DNA of 64,000 bases from Clostridium sp. DSM 17811 (lineage in GTDB: Bacteria > Bacillota > Clostridia > Clostridiales > Clostridiaceae), in NCBI RefSeq assembly GCF_018861905.1, contig NZ_JAHLDU010000008.1, positions 1 through 64,000 of the forward strand, in the 5' to 3' direction. Positions 44,418 to 53,143 of the stretch are shown in pieces. Every line of letters starts with the position of its first letter. The first letter of the stretch is position 1. The position numbers and the translations under genes were made by a program. The notes beneath the pieces are model-generated. The model did no database searches. It was not told the DNA's origin and was given only the letters and a program-made list of their open reading frames with translations.

Positions 44418-45140
44418 TTAATAAATTGGTTTATTCAATGGCTTAATACCATAGTGTATTGAGGCTATACCGAAGGTTAGTGATTTGAATCCAGAACTTT
44501 CAAAACCAATTTGTTCAAATTCACATTGTAGTTGATCTTTTGTCATGAAGTCATTAACTGAATTTCTTAAATAGTAATAAGCTGCTTTATCATGGGTACC
44601 TAAGTATCCAACAAATGGTAATACAAAATTGAAATATAAATTATATATGGTTTTTAAAACTGGAATCTTGGGTTTAGATAATTCTAAGCAAACTACTTTT
44701 CCACCAGGTTTTAAAACTCTATACATTTCTGAAATAGCCTTTATTTTATCAGGTACATTTCGTAGACCAAATGCTATTGTAATAGTTTGAAAGATGTTAT
44801 CAGCAAAAGGTAGATCCATGACATCCCCCTGTATTAAGTCGAATTTATAATTGATTAGTGATTTGTTAAGCTTTTTATAACCTACATCAAGCATCGCTTT
44901 ATTAAAGTCTAGACCTATAACTATAGTATTTACGCCTACTGCTTTGCATTCAAGTTCTATCATTTTGCAAGTACCGCAGCATAAATCTAATACTTTATCA
45001 TTTTCTTTAATGGCGCATAGGTTTATAGCTTTTTTTCTCCAAAGTTTATCTATGTTTAAGGTCAAAAGCGTATTTAATTTATCATATTTGGGGGCAATTG
45101 ATGAAAATATATCATGTATATTTATGGCCACTCGTTTCAA
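44418..45140 (-). CDS. UbiE/MenG-type quinone C-methyltransferase
   Basis: This SAM-dependent methyltransferase has 240 residues. It shows FSSIAPKYDKLNTLLTLNID at the start, SAM motif VLDLCCGTCKM, GDVMDLPFAD, ITIAFGLRNVPDK, EMYRVLKPGGKVVCLELSKP and a C-terminal GIASIHYGIKP. These are the signatures of UbiE/MenG, which converts demethylmenaquinone to menaquinone. The start is TTG 45140, eight bases after AAGGAGG. It is the last gene of a tightly packed minus-strand run containing a UbiA prenyltransferase and a prenyl diphosphate synthase, so a quinone product is likely. Confidence 0.9.
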   Translation of the reverse strand: MKRVAINIHDIFSSIAPKYDKLNTLLTLNIDKLWRKKAINLCAIKENDKVLDLCCGTCKMIELECKAVGVNTIVIGLDFNKAMLDVGYKKLNKSLINYKFDLIQGDVMDLPFADNIFQTITIAFGLRNVPDKIKAISEMYRVLKPGGKVVCLELSKPKIPVLKTIYNLYFNFVLPFVGYLGTHDKAAYYYLRNSVNDFMTKDQLQCEFEQIGFESSGFKSLTFGIASIHYGIKPLNKPIY

Positions 45141-45153
45141 GATTTATACCTCC

Positions 45154-45774
45154 TTACATTAAGGGGAATATTACGAAAATTGTTAAGTCCCAAATTGCAT
45201 GGGATATAATTACTGGAAGTAAGCTTTTTTCTTTTTTATAAAGCCATCCCCAGAATACCCCACATACTAATGCTGCGATTACAAGCATCACATTGCCTGT
45301 AATTATGTGAACACCAGCATACAATAAAACCGAGATTACATATCCTTTGGTATCACCCATTTTTTGTGATAGAGTATTTTGTATAAATCCTCTCCAATAT
45401 ATTTCTTCTCCTGGACCAATTATGAATAAAAGCAGTAATCCTATCCAAATTAAGTTTCCATTAGACCTATTACTGTAAACGGATAATACCTGGGAATCTT
45501 TAAAAGGAAATATGAAACCTGATACAATATTTCCTAAATAGAATATTGTATAAAGTGCTATAGCTGAGAAAATTCCAATTAGAATATGCCTTATGGTCAA
45601 TTTACCAAGCTTAAAAATATCTTTGTTAAAAATGAATGCCATTAAAACTAATGCTGAAATTGACAGACTCATTTCTAACCAAAAATTCATTGGTTTTATT
45701 ACAAAAAGTAAATACCAAAGAATCATTGCTACAATTAATGTAAAGATAGTATATTTAGAATTTGTTTTGCTCAA
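45154..45774 (-). CDS. CPBP-family intramembrane metalloprotease
   Basis: This polytopic membrane protein of 206 residues has about seven helices. The CPBP (Abi) motifs are present: GPGEEIYWRGFIQN with the Glu-Glu and Arg (about 130-143), GVHIITGN and SHAIWDL near the end. Family members include Rce1-like prenyl-protein proteases and bacteriocin self-immunity proteins. Here it sits between UbiA and UbiE genes with gaps of 17 and 13 bases, so it belongs to that operon. It may process a membrane partner, but the substrate is unknown. The start is TTG 45774 behind AAGGAGG. Confidence 0.88.
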   Translation of the reverse strand: MSKTNSKYTIFTLIVAMILWYLLFVIKPMNFWLEMSLSISALVLMAFIFNKDIFKLGKLTIRHILIGIFSAIALYTIFYLGNIVSGFIFPFKDSQVLSVYSNRSNGNLIWIGLLLLFIIGPGEEIYWRGFIQNTLSQKMGDTKGYVISVLLYAGVHIITGNVMLVIAALVCGVFWGWLYKKEKSLLPVIISHAIWDLTIFVIFPLM

Positions 45775-45791
45775 GTCTTTTCCTCCTTTTA

Positions 45792-46691
45792 TTATAATAG
45801 GAAACTTAATAGTATAGAAAATATTAGTAAAATTCCAAACTGAGCTTGAAGTTTTCCTGTAGACTTATCAAGGGTTATTAATCCAGAAATCGAAATATCG
45901 GAATTATATAATGTTTTTGAATTTGAAAATGCTATAGGTAGTGTAATTAAACAAGGCAAACTAAGTAGTGGAAGGACTCCGAAGAAAATCATAATTATAA
46001 GGGATAAGTATGATAAAATAAGCATCCCATAATAAATTTTCTTTGCATTATTTTTGCCAACCAATATTGATAAAGTTTTTATGCCTGCTTTTTTGTCGTG
46101 AATTATATCGCGAATGTCATTCGCGTGTAATATAGCTGTAGTTAAAAGGCCTACTGGAATTGAAATCAGAATGACATCAGCACTAATGTCTTGCATTTGG
46201 ACATAATAAGAACCAATTACCATTAAAGGACCAAATAAAATAAATACTAGTGGAGCTCCAAGCCCCTTATATTTTAGCATCAGAGGTTTTCCTGTATAGG
46301 AATAGCCGCCCAGGGCACCTATAAGTCCCAATATTAATACAAATACACCCTTTTCATAGGATAAAAATAATCCTATAAGACTTCCAAGTATTAAGCAAAG
46401 CATTCCAGAGCGAAGAATCTGTTTGGAAGATAATAAATTCTCCAGAATAACACCGCTTGAACCATAAGAATCTTTTGTATCAACTTTATTTTCATAATCA
46501 TCATGATCGCTTAGTAAATTAACAGCAGTGTGTAATAACAAAATAGCAACAACAGAGAGTATAAAGTAACCAAATTGAAAATTATTTTGTTTAATTGCGA
46601 GTATTGCGCCTATTGTAACTGGAATTACAGAACCAGTGAAGGAAAAAGGTCTTATAGCTCTTAACCATGTTTTGATATTGCCACTAATCAT
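45792..46691 (-). CDS. UbiA-family prenyltransferase (MenA-like)
   Basis: This membrane prenyltransferase has 299 residues and about nine helices. The first Asp-rich motif reads NLLSDHDDYENKVD (about 63-76) and the second NDIRDIIHDKKAGIKTL (about 190-206), as in 1,4-dihydroxy-2-naphthoate polyprenyltransferase MenA. It would attach the chain made by the prenyl synthase of this operon to an aromatic head group. No genes for making dihydroxynaphthoate (menFDCEB or the futalosine route) are in the window, so the acceptor is inferred. AAAGGAGAG precedes ATG 46691. Confidence 0.88.
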   Translation of the reverse strand: MISGNIKTWLRAIRPFSFTGSVIPVTIGAILAIKQNNFQFGYFILSVVAILLLHTAVNLLSDHDDYENKVDTKDSYGSSGVILENLLSSKQILRSGMLCLILGSLIGLFLSYEKGVFVLILGLIGALGGYSYTGKPLMLKYKGLGAPLVFILFGPLMVIGSYYVQMQDISADVILISIPVGLLTTAILHANDIRDIIHDKKAGIKTLSILVGKNNAKKIYYGMLILSYLSLIIMIFFGVLPLLSLPCLITLPIAFSNSKTLYNSDISISGLITLDKSTGKLQAQFGILLIFSILLSFLL

Positions 46692-46719
46692 AGATACTCT
46701 CCTTTTACCATTTTAGTTG

Positions 46720-48075
46720 TTACATACGCATTGCCATTGGAATAGAAAATAATACAATGTTAGCTACTGCAAGTAATACCATTAGAATTGTATAAACTAT
46801 GGATGTTCCTAAAAGTGTTCTCTTATTTTGACTACTTTTCGCAATTCTGTAAGCAGTGTATATTGAACCTATTGTTCCAATTACAATAATAATATATTGA
46901 AGAACTTGTATAGTTGGGCTAGAAAGTAGTGCAGTTGAAGCTCCATGAGATGACATTCCGAATAGCTCCATTGCAGTATAAATCACAGATTTGCCCTCTG
47001 CTAATAAGTGAAATAGGTTATGAGCTATATGTCCTGCTAAGTCTAACGGTATAACAGCATATCCAAATCTTGCGAAATTTTCCATGACGGAAGCTTTGTT
47101 AAATTTTTTAGCAATAAGACCTGTTAAAAGGAGTAATACAACAGGAATTAACATAGCTATAAAAAAAGTTACAGTAAATGTTATATAATAGTTAGTTGTT
47201 CCTAGTATATTCTCAAGAGAATGTAATAATTGACCCCATATGTTTAGCATGGTTATGTTTTGAACAAAAACTATACCCATAATTACAATGGCTAAAAATG
47301 CAACTTCTATTTTGGGCTTCTTAATATTCCATAATTCTTTAGTAGGTGTGCGAGGGCTTATTCTAATAGAGTCGTTTGGACAATTTTTCACGCAGTTACC
47401 ACATAGGTTACATTCTGCACTACTATCCATGGTTTTGGGAAACTCAAACATAGGACAGCCTGGAACTTCACTTGTTCCTTTGTAACAGTTTGATGTTTTG
47501 CAGTTTTTACATACTTCTGGAGTCCCTCGTAGTTCAACCATACCAGCTCTTGAATAATTACCAGATAATCCACCAAGAAAACATAAGTATCTGCACCAAG
47601 TCCTTCTCTCAAAGAGTGCACCAGAAAATATTACTGCGGTAGTTATCATTAAAAGCAGTATTGCTGAGCCACGAGGGTTCTCAACTACACCCCAAACATG
47701 ATCGCTCCAGGTAATCATAAGAAAAGTTATATCAATAATCCAAATACCATATTTTCTTAGAAATTTTGGTACAGGTTTGTTATTGCCTACAAATTTCTGA
47801 ACTACATCATTTAGAAGCCCAAAAGGGCATACAATGCACCAAAATCTACCGAAAAGTAGTAGAAGGATAGGCAGTAGCGGCCACCATAATACCCAGGTTC
47901 CAGCAGTACCAAAGTTATCGTGAGCGTCGCTTGGACCAACTATTAATTCATAGACTATAAAGGCAAAAACTAGTGCAACTGGCCACTGAAATATACCGGG
48001 ATACCATTTGCTTTTGATAAATTTTTTTAAAGTTTTATTTTTTAAAAAATTTGTTTGTTTTTTTATATCTGACAT
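46720..48075 (-). CDS. Membrane polyferredoxin (NapH/NosR-like 4Fe-4S protein)
   Basis: This is a membrane electron-transfer protein of 451 residues. N-terminal helices carry Cys pairs GRFWCIVCPFGLLND (about 75-90) and WCRYLCFLGG (about 161-170), as in NapH/FixG-type proteins. Two [4Fe-4S] motifs follow: CKNCKTSNCYKG with a distal GCPMFEFP, and the classical CNLCGNCVKNCPND (about 217-230). The C-terminal half has five or six helices. Such proteins pass electrons between membrane quinols and soluble or extracytoplasmic carriers. Quinone-synthesis genes flank it in the same run. GGAGG precedes ATG 48075. The terminal acceptor is unknown. Confidence 0.87.
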   Translation of the reverse strand: MSDIKKQTNFLKNKTLKKFIKSKWYPGIFQWPVALVFAFIVYELIVGPSDAHDNFGTAGTWVLWWPLLPILLLLFGRFWCIVCPFGLLNDVVQKFVGNNKPVPKFLRKYGIWIIDITFLMITWSDHVWGVVENPRGSAILLLMITTAVIFSGALFERRTWCRYLCFLGGLSGNYSRAGMVELRGTPEVCKNCKTSNCYKGTSEVPGCPMFEFPKTMDSSAECNLCGNCVKNCPNDSIRISPRTPTKELWNIKKPKIEVAFLAIVIMGIVFVQNITMLNIWGQLLHSLENILGTTNYYITFTVTFFIAMLIPVVLLLLTGLIAKKFNKASVMENFARFGYAVIPLDLAGHIAHNLFHLLAEGKSVIYTAMELFGMSSHGASTALLSSPTIQVLQYIIIVIGTIGSIYTAYRIAKSSQNKRTLLGTSIVYTILMVLLAVANIVLFSIPMAMRM

Positions 48076-48094
48076 TAGTATCAGGCCTCCATTT

Positions 48095-48634
48095 CTATAA
48101 TTTAATAGATTTTTTCTTATTTATAGCAGCTATAACTAAAATTAGCACAACTACTCCTGCAAATACACCAAGTATAAGAAAGTTAGGGCCTGCACTTTGC
48201 ACATTAATACCAAGGTCAATGTTCTTTGCTTGTCCATTTGCATCAAAAGTAGATTTAATAATCCATTGACCCTTACTTTTGAAGTCTACCATTCCTGTAT
48301 ATTCGCCTTTTTTAGAACCTTCTTTTAAATCTATAATCATGGGTGTATTTTCCGCTGTCATGCCACTCATACCCTTCATATCAGTAGAGTTGTCCATAGC
48401 TACAGTGATTTTTAAATTAGCGTTGGTTAAAGGCTTCTCGTTTTTATCAAGTAAGGAGAATGCAAATTCATTCTTTCCTGGTTTCAATTTTTCATTTTTA
48501 AAGGTTAAGGAAGCTTTTACACCATCAACCACTTTATTTGTTTGGGTACCAGTTGTAGATGCAAATGCCAAGGGTGAAACTGATAAGACTAATATTAATG
48601 TAAATACAAAGTTTTTTAATGTTTTTAATTTCAT
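48095..48634 (-). CDS. Exported FixH/YtkA-like protein with C-terminal anchor
   Basis: This extracytoplasmic protein of 179 residues has a signal peptide (about 1-25, ending near LAFAST), one beta-sandwich domain of the YtkA/FixH type (LKPGKNEFAFSLLDKNEKPL, KGQWIIKSTFDANGQ), a C-terminal helix (about 152-172) and a basic tail. FixH-like domains occur with copper or heme enzyme assembly factors. A Met-rich loop (MDNSTDMKGMSGM) could bind copper. It is cotranscribed with the polyferredoxin (19 bases apart) and DoxX. AAAGGGG precedes ATG 48634. Confidence 0.8.
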   Translation of the reverse strand: MKLKTLKNFVFTLILVLSVSPLAFASTTGTQTNKVVDGVKASLTFKNEKLKPGKNEFAFSLLDKNEKPLTNANLKITVAMDNSTDMKGMSGMTAENTPMIIDLKEGSKKGEYTGMVDFKSKGQWIIKSTFDANGQAKNIDLGINVQSAGPNFLILGVFAGVVVLILVIAAINKKKSIKL

Positions 48635-48669
48635 GTTTATTGAGCCCCTTTCGTTTCGAAAAAATTATT

Positions 48670-49188
48670 TTATGATGAGATTAGATCAGAATTTGATTTT
48701 TTGGTAAAGACTTTTTTAATAATGGGTAATATAAAGTGGTCAAGGCCAATAGTATAGGCATTAGCTCCAACAAATAAGAGTATGAATGCTACTGTATACA
48801 TATTTGGATTTGTACTAGTAGTGCCAGCTAACATATAATTTAGGTTCATAAGTGCACCGGCGATAAGACCGACAACTGTAAGAGCACCTAGGATTAAGCT
48901 AATACCAACAAGAAGCTCACCAAATGCAACTAGATAACTAAATGTTACAGCATTTGGCAGTGCTATATTTTTTATAAAGTCCGCATACCATGACTGAACT
49001 GCTGGGTGAGCACCTGTTGCTTTAACTAACGCAGCTTTTAAAAATCCGGTTATACCAGCGCCAGCAGTGCTACCAATCCATCCACCACCAGTAACTTTTT
49101 CAAGGCCTGCAGAAATCCATTGGTAACCTAACCATATACGGAGTACTGTCCATACGATACTTAGGTATTTATTTTTAAGTAGTTTCAT
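48670..49188 (-). CDS. DoxX-family membrane protein
   Basis: This protein of 172 residues has four helices in the DoxX/TQO arrangement: RIWLGYQWISAGLEKVTGG near the start, FGELLVGISLILGALTVVGL in the middle and GLDHFILPIIKK near the end. DoxX is a subunit of archaeal thiosulfate:quinone oxidoreductase, and bacterial relatives are linked to membrane redox complexes. In this operon it precedes the FixH-like protein and polyferredoxin, so quinone or thiol redox chemistry fits. AAAGGAG precedes ATG 49188. Confidence 0.87.
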   Translation of the reverse strand: MKLLKNKYLSIVWTVLRIWLGYQWISAGLEKVTGGGWIGSTAGAGITGFLKAALVKATGAHPAVQSWYADFIKNIALPNAVTFSYLVAFGELLVGISLILGALTVVGLIAGALMNLNYMLAGTTSTNPNMYTVAFILLFVGANAYTIGLDHFILPIIKKVFTKKSNSDLISS

Positions 49189-49263
49189 TTTAAAATCTCC
49201 TTTAATTTATATTTAGAATATTAGTTAGAAAATTTAAAATTTTCATTATGAGTTTTTTCCTTT

Positions 49264-50076
49264 TTAGTGGGAAAGATTAAGAATATAGTTCACAAGATTT
49301 ATTAAACTTGTTTTATAGGTCGAGTTTTCAAATATATTAAGAGATGATATTGCTTTATCTCCATACAATTTAGCATCTTTTGCGGTAATATTTAGATTAG
49401 TATAAATATCTTTATCCATACAGTCATCCATTATTTGGTATGTCATTCCTAAATTTAATCCATATTCTTCTAACCCAATTATTTGTTCTTTTGTTGCGCC
49501 AGAGAGTGATGCTGCAATTTTGCAACTAACAGACATAAATAATGCTGTTTTGCCTTTAATAATATTCAAATAAATTTCACGAGTTGGTAACTCATTTTCT
49601 GCTTGAATCATTTCAGCGGTGCACATGTTTTCAGTCAATTCAATTATAATTTGCTCAAATTCTTTTGGTAGAGAATTCGCAAGAGTAGAAAATGCCAAAG
49701 AATAAACAACATCACCAGCCAGTACTGATATTTTATTACCATAAATTTTATTTAGAGTTTTTTGACCACGCCTTAGAGTGTCGTTATCAAGGACATCATC
49801 ATGTATTAAGCTAGCACTATGCATGAGTTCAAGGCCGGTAGCAAATTTAATTAACTGATTACGAGTATTTTGTGGTAGATTATTATCTATAAGACCTGAC
49901 GAGAGTAAAGCTAGGATAGGGCGAAGCCTTTTACCAGGAATTTTAAAAAAATAACCTATAATTTCTTTTAAATAATTTGTACTTAGATTTTTACAGATTT
50001 TTTTTAGTTCTTCTTCAACAAGAAGGAGATCATTACTTATTGGGCTATAAATATCATCAAACTGCAAATTTTTCAT
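49264..50076 (-). CDS. Polyprenyl diphosphate synthase (HepT/IspB-like)
   Basis: This isoprenyl chain-elongation enzyme has 270 residues. Both Asp-rich motifs are present: LIHDDVLDNDTLRRG (DDxxD, about 85-99) and YQIMDDCMDKD (about 213-223), with GKRLRPILALLSSG near the N-terminus. The length is short for the family (usually about 320), mainly at the C-terminus. Heptaprenyl synthases need a small partner subunit, and none is visible here. It is the first gene of the run leading to UbiA and UbiE, so it probably makes the menaquinone side chain. ATG 50076 is preferred to the adjoining GTG 50079. Confidence 0.88.
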   Translation of the reverse strand: MKNLQFDDIYSPISNDLLLVEEELKKICKNLSTNYLKEIIGYFFKIPGKRLRPILALLSSGLIDNNLPQNTRNQLIKFATGLELMHSASLIHDDVLDNDTLRRGQKTLNKIYGNKISVLAGDVVYSLAFSTLANSLPKEFEQIIIELTENMCTAEMIQAENELPTREIYLNIIKGKTALFMSVSCKIAASLSGATKEQIIGLEEYGLNLGMTYQIMDDCMDKDIYTNLNITAKDAKLYGDKAISSLNIFENSTYKTSLINLVNYILNLSH

Positions 50077-50218
50077 CACCTTCCTATATTTATTAATTTA
50101 TTGATATATTATTTTGAAGTGGCTGGTTTTTTAAAATTTTGTAAGTACAATACGTAGTATATAAGAAGGGTATGAAGATATTATGTAGAAGAGATGTTAA
50201 ATTGTTTTTTGCAAAGCA

Positions 50219-50247
50219 AAAAGAGAAGCATTATGCTCCCCTTTTAA
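50219..50247 (-). terminator. Terminator of the second two-component operon
   Basis: On the minus strand, AAAAGGGGAGCAT pairs with ATGCTTCTCTTTT (G-U tolerated) around a minimal loop. It separates the regulator-kinase pair upstream from the quinone operon, so the latter should have its own promoter at about 50080-50215; none is clear by eye. Confidence 0.7.
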
Positions 50248-50311
50248 CTTACTTATGGATATAATTCAAGTGACTTTGATGTTTAAGACTCTTTGAATAT
50301 TTGGATAATAA

Positions 50312-51679
50312 TTACAAAACTCGATTAAAATATAAAATAAACACGCTACCTTTTCCTTCTGTACTTTTTACTTCTATGTCTGCCTTGTGGAGGGTCAATA
50401 TGTTCCTTACAATTGTAAGGCCTATACCAGAGCCTTCTATTTCATGTCTACTTTTATCTCCTCGATAGAGTCTTTCAAATATATAAGGTAAGTCCTCTTC
50501 ATTAATGCCAATGCCTGTATCTTGAATTTTCAATATTATTTTTTTATTAGATTCTTTTAAAGTAATATTAATTTCTCCTTGATTTGGGGTAAATTTAACC
50601 GCGTTTGAAAGTAAATTAATAATTACTTGTTTTATTTTATCTGTGTCTCCCCAAATATCACATTGGTTATTGGTGCTACATTTTAATGTCATTGTGATAT
50701 TCTTACTTTCAGATATTAGTTCGAATTCCTTTTGGACTAAAGTGAGGATATCTTTTAAAGAGATTATTTCCATATTTAAGGCAGTTTCTTCTCCTTCAAT
50801 TTGTTTTAAGGTATTTAAATTGTCTATAAGCTTTCCAAATCTAATAACTTCATCGTTAAGATAGGTTAATCTTTCATTGTCTGCTGGAAAAATACCATCA
50901 ATCATAGCTTCAAAATTGTTTTGAAGAATATTAAGGGGAGTTCTTACTTCATGGGATATATCGGATATTAACCTTTTTCTAATAGCATCTTGATTTTGAA
51001 GGTTTTCTCCAAGTGTATTTATACTATTTCTTAAATTTTCAAACTCTAAAATGGTGCTTTTGTCATTCGACCGTGCGCGATAGTTCCCATTTGAGAGATC
51101 AACTGAAATTTTAGAAACTTGCCTAAGAGGATTAGAAAATTGCTTGGAAATAAGCAAGCTAATTAATATTGTTATCAAAAGTGAGAGTATAATACTTAAA
51201 ATAATACCCTTGTTTATTGATGTCTTGAAAGTGATATCATCACTGGTTAATAATACTGGACCATTTTGTCCTATGTCTACATACCCTACAATTTTATCTT
51301 TATACTTTATTTGGAGAGTTCTTAAAGTATATACTCCGTTACTTTTATGGGGCATAGTAGTATTAGTGTTGTTAATTATGTCATTTGCATTCATTCCCCA
51401 AACAACTTTTTTATTTATATCCTTAAGAGTGAGGCAGTAATTACTCATATAGGCTTCATGTGTAATTTCTATTCCAGAAGTCTTTGACCACTTGACATTC
51501 TTTTCGTACACTGTTTCTAAATATTTTACTATTCCAGTGTCCCTCTTAGTTTGTATTTCAACTAAATACTTGTTAAAAGTTTTTGAAATTGCTATATTTA
51601 CAAAAAGTGTAGCTAAAAAGAGTGCTAATACGGATGTACATACTAATATAATACTTAATCTTTTTCTTATGCTTTGCAT
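50312..51679 (-). CDS. Sensor histidine kinase
   Basis: This membrane sensor kinase of 455 residues pairs with the response regulator whose gene ends 3 bases upstream. Two helices (about 8-28 and 157-180) flank an extracellular domain of about 125 residues without an obvious ligand motif. HAMP (about 180-232), HisKA with SDISHEVRTPLNIL (His about 245) and the ATPase motifs DTGIGI and GSGIGLTIVRN are intact. The cytoplasmic half is clearly related to the Met-rich kinase at 41816-43225, but the Met repeat is absent, so the signal is probably different. The gene lies upstream of the quinone operon on the same strand. Confidence 0.92.
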   Translation of the reverse strand: MQSIRKRLSIILVCTSVLALFLATLFVNIAISKTFNKYLVEIQTKRDTGIVKYLETVYEKNVKWSKTSGIEITHEAYMSNYCLTLKDINKKVVWGMNANDIINNTNTTMPHKSNGVYTLRTLQIKYKDKIVGYVDIGQNGPVLLTSDDITFKTSINKGIILSIILSLLITILISLLISKQFSNPLRQVSKISVDLSNGNYRARSNDKSTILEFENLRNSINTLGENLQNQDAIRKRLISDISHEVRTPLNILQNNFEAMIDGIFPADNERLTYLNDEVIRFGKLIDNLNTLKQIEGEETALNMEIISLKDILTLVQKEFELISESKNITMTLKCSTNNQCDIWGDTDKIKQVIINLLSNAVKFTPNQGEINITLKESNKKIILKIQDTGIGINEEDLPYIFERLYRGDKSRHEIEGSGIGLTIVRNILTLHKADIEVKSTEGKGSVFILYFNRVL

Positions 51680-51682
51680 AAA

Positions 51683-52363
51683 TTAATCACCACCAAATTT
51701 ATAACCGATTCTAGTTACTGTTATTATATATTTAGGATTTCTGCTATCCAATTCTATCTTTTTACGTATATTTTTAATGTGTACATCTATTGTTCTATCA
51801 AAACCTTGAAAATCAATTCCCATAATTCTTTCAATGAGATGTTCTCTTGTAAATACTTTGCCACCGTTAGATGAAAGAATCTGTAATAGGTCGAATTCAT
51901 TTGGAGTAAGTGATATTTCTTCCCCTCGCACAAAAACTACTCTTTTGTCATAATTAATTTCTAAATCTCCATTGTCATAAACCATTGTTTCAGATTTATT
52001 TATATTAATCCTTCTAAATAAAGCATTTACTCTTGCGGTTAATTCTCTTGGACTAAACGGCTTAACCAAGTATTCGTCTGCCCCAAGGTTTAATCCTTCT
52101 ATCCTATCATCTAAGGTGCTTTTGGCAGTAAGCATAAATATATGTACCTCAGAAATTTTTCTTAAAATGCTGCAGACCTCTTCTCCAGATATGTCTGGTA
52201 ACATCAGGTCTAATATAACTAAATTAAATTCAATTTTCTCAAAAAGTTTTATTGCGTCTAAACCTTTTGTCGTGGTATGTACACTATAGCCTTCTTTTTC
52301 AAGATATGCTTTTAGTATTTCAGAGATCTTTTCCTCGTCTTCAATAATCAATATATTATTCAA
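51683..52363 (-). CDS. OmpR-family response regulator
   Basis: This response regulator has 227 residues. The receiver domain has IIEDEEK, the phospho-Asp in LVILDLMLPD, and Lys in EYLVKPF. The winged helix has FDRTIDVHIKNIRKKIELDS and RIGYKFGGD. The likely start is TTG 52363 (reading M-N-N-I-L-I-I-E-D), nine bases after AAGGAG. An in-frame ATG at 52432 would add 23 unrelated hydrophobic residues and has no ribosome site. It is the partner of the kinase 3 bases downstream. Its output domain is close to that of the regulator at 43270-43965. Confidence 0.92.
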   Translation of the reverse strand: MNNILIIEDEEKISEILKAYLEKEGYSVHTTTKGLDAIKLFEKIEFNLVILDLMLPDISGEEVCSILRKISEVHIFMLTAKSTLDDRIEGLNLGADEYLVKPFSPRELTARVNALFRRININKSETMVYDNGDLEINYDKRVVFVRGEEISLTPNEFDLLQILSSNGGKVFTREHLIERIMGIDFQGFDRTIDVHIKNIRKKIELDSRNPKYIITVTRIGYKFGGD

Positions 52364-52585
52364 GTTTATACACTCCTTGTATAATGTAGTTGTAATAGTT
52401 ACTAATGCTATAATAACTATTAATCTCATCAAGCTTAGTATTATAATTATCTTATTTATAATACATTAAACTCTTCAAGTCAATGAAATATGTTCGATAT
52501 AAACTATATTTTATAATTAAATGGGTAAACTATATAATGCACGCTATGTATATAGTGTAGTTTTATATATGAAGGGAGAATATTT

Positions 52586-52909
52586 ATGGGTGAAAAAGAT
52601 TTAGAAAAAGCAGAAAAAAACAGAAATACTATTGAAATTACAATCCCTTTTAACGGTGCTATTTCAGGAGCTAATGTAGGTTCAAACTCTTCAGATGATG
52701 ATGCTTCGAAAAAGAAACAAAAGAGTGATCAATCAGATGATGATAATCTCAAAGAAGGACAGATGAGTAGTAAAGCAGATTCAGGCGATTTTTCTAATGT
52801 GGACCCTTCACAAAAGGAAAAAAAGAGTAATAAATCAGATGAAAGTAATATTTCTGTTGACGCTATTTCAAAAAAAGGACAAATGATAATTAATATATCA
52901 GAAAAGTAG
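52586..52909 (+). CDS. Low-complexity hydrophilic protein, function unknown
   Basis: I do not recognise this 107-residue protein. It is rich in Ser, Asp, Lys, Glu and Asn, with no Cys, signal peptide or membrane segment, and it is probably disordered. Two halves look like a diverged duplication: SDDDASKKKQKSDQSDDDN then LKEGQM, and SQKEKKSNKSDESN then ISKKGQMI. The N-terminus has one more ordered stretch (NTIEITIPFNGAISGANVG). AGGGAG precedes ATG 52586 by a normal spacing and a strong terminator follows, so it is probably a real gene. It is isolated between two divergent two-component systems. Confidence 0.6.
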   Translation: MGEKDLEKAEKNRNTIEITIPFNGAISGANVGSNSSDDDASKKKQKSDQSDDDNLKEGQMSSKADSGDFSNVDPSQKEKKSNKSDESNISVDAISKKGQMIINISEK

Positions 52910-52953
52910 GGCTAAAAGTGATAGTTTCAGAAGAATAATCATAGTTTATATTT

Positions 52954-52999
52954 CATGTAAAAATACATATGAGAAATCATATGTATTTTTTACATGTTA
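52954..52999 (+). terminator. Terminator after the low-complexity gene
   Basis: CATGTAAAAATACATATGA and its near complement form a long stem with a short loop; it is nearly palindromic and so may act both ways. Confidence 0.8.
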
Positions 53000-53143
53000 T
53001 TTATTTTATTAATATAATAGTATTAATAAGAACGAGCATATATGAAATACTCATAAATATGGCTAAGACTAGCAAGGTGGTGTATATTAGTAGTATATGG
53101 AATCTGTTTGCTCACTAGATTATCGTAAAAGGAAGGTGCTATT

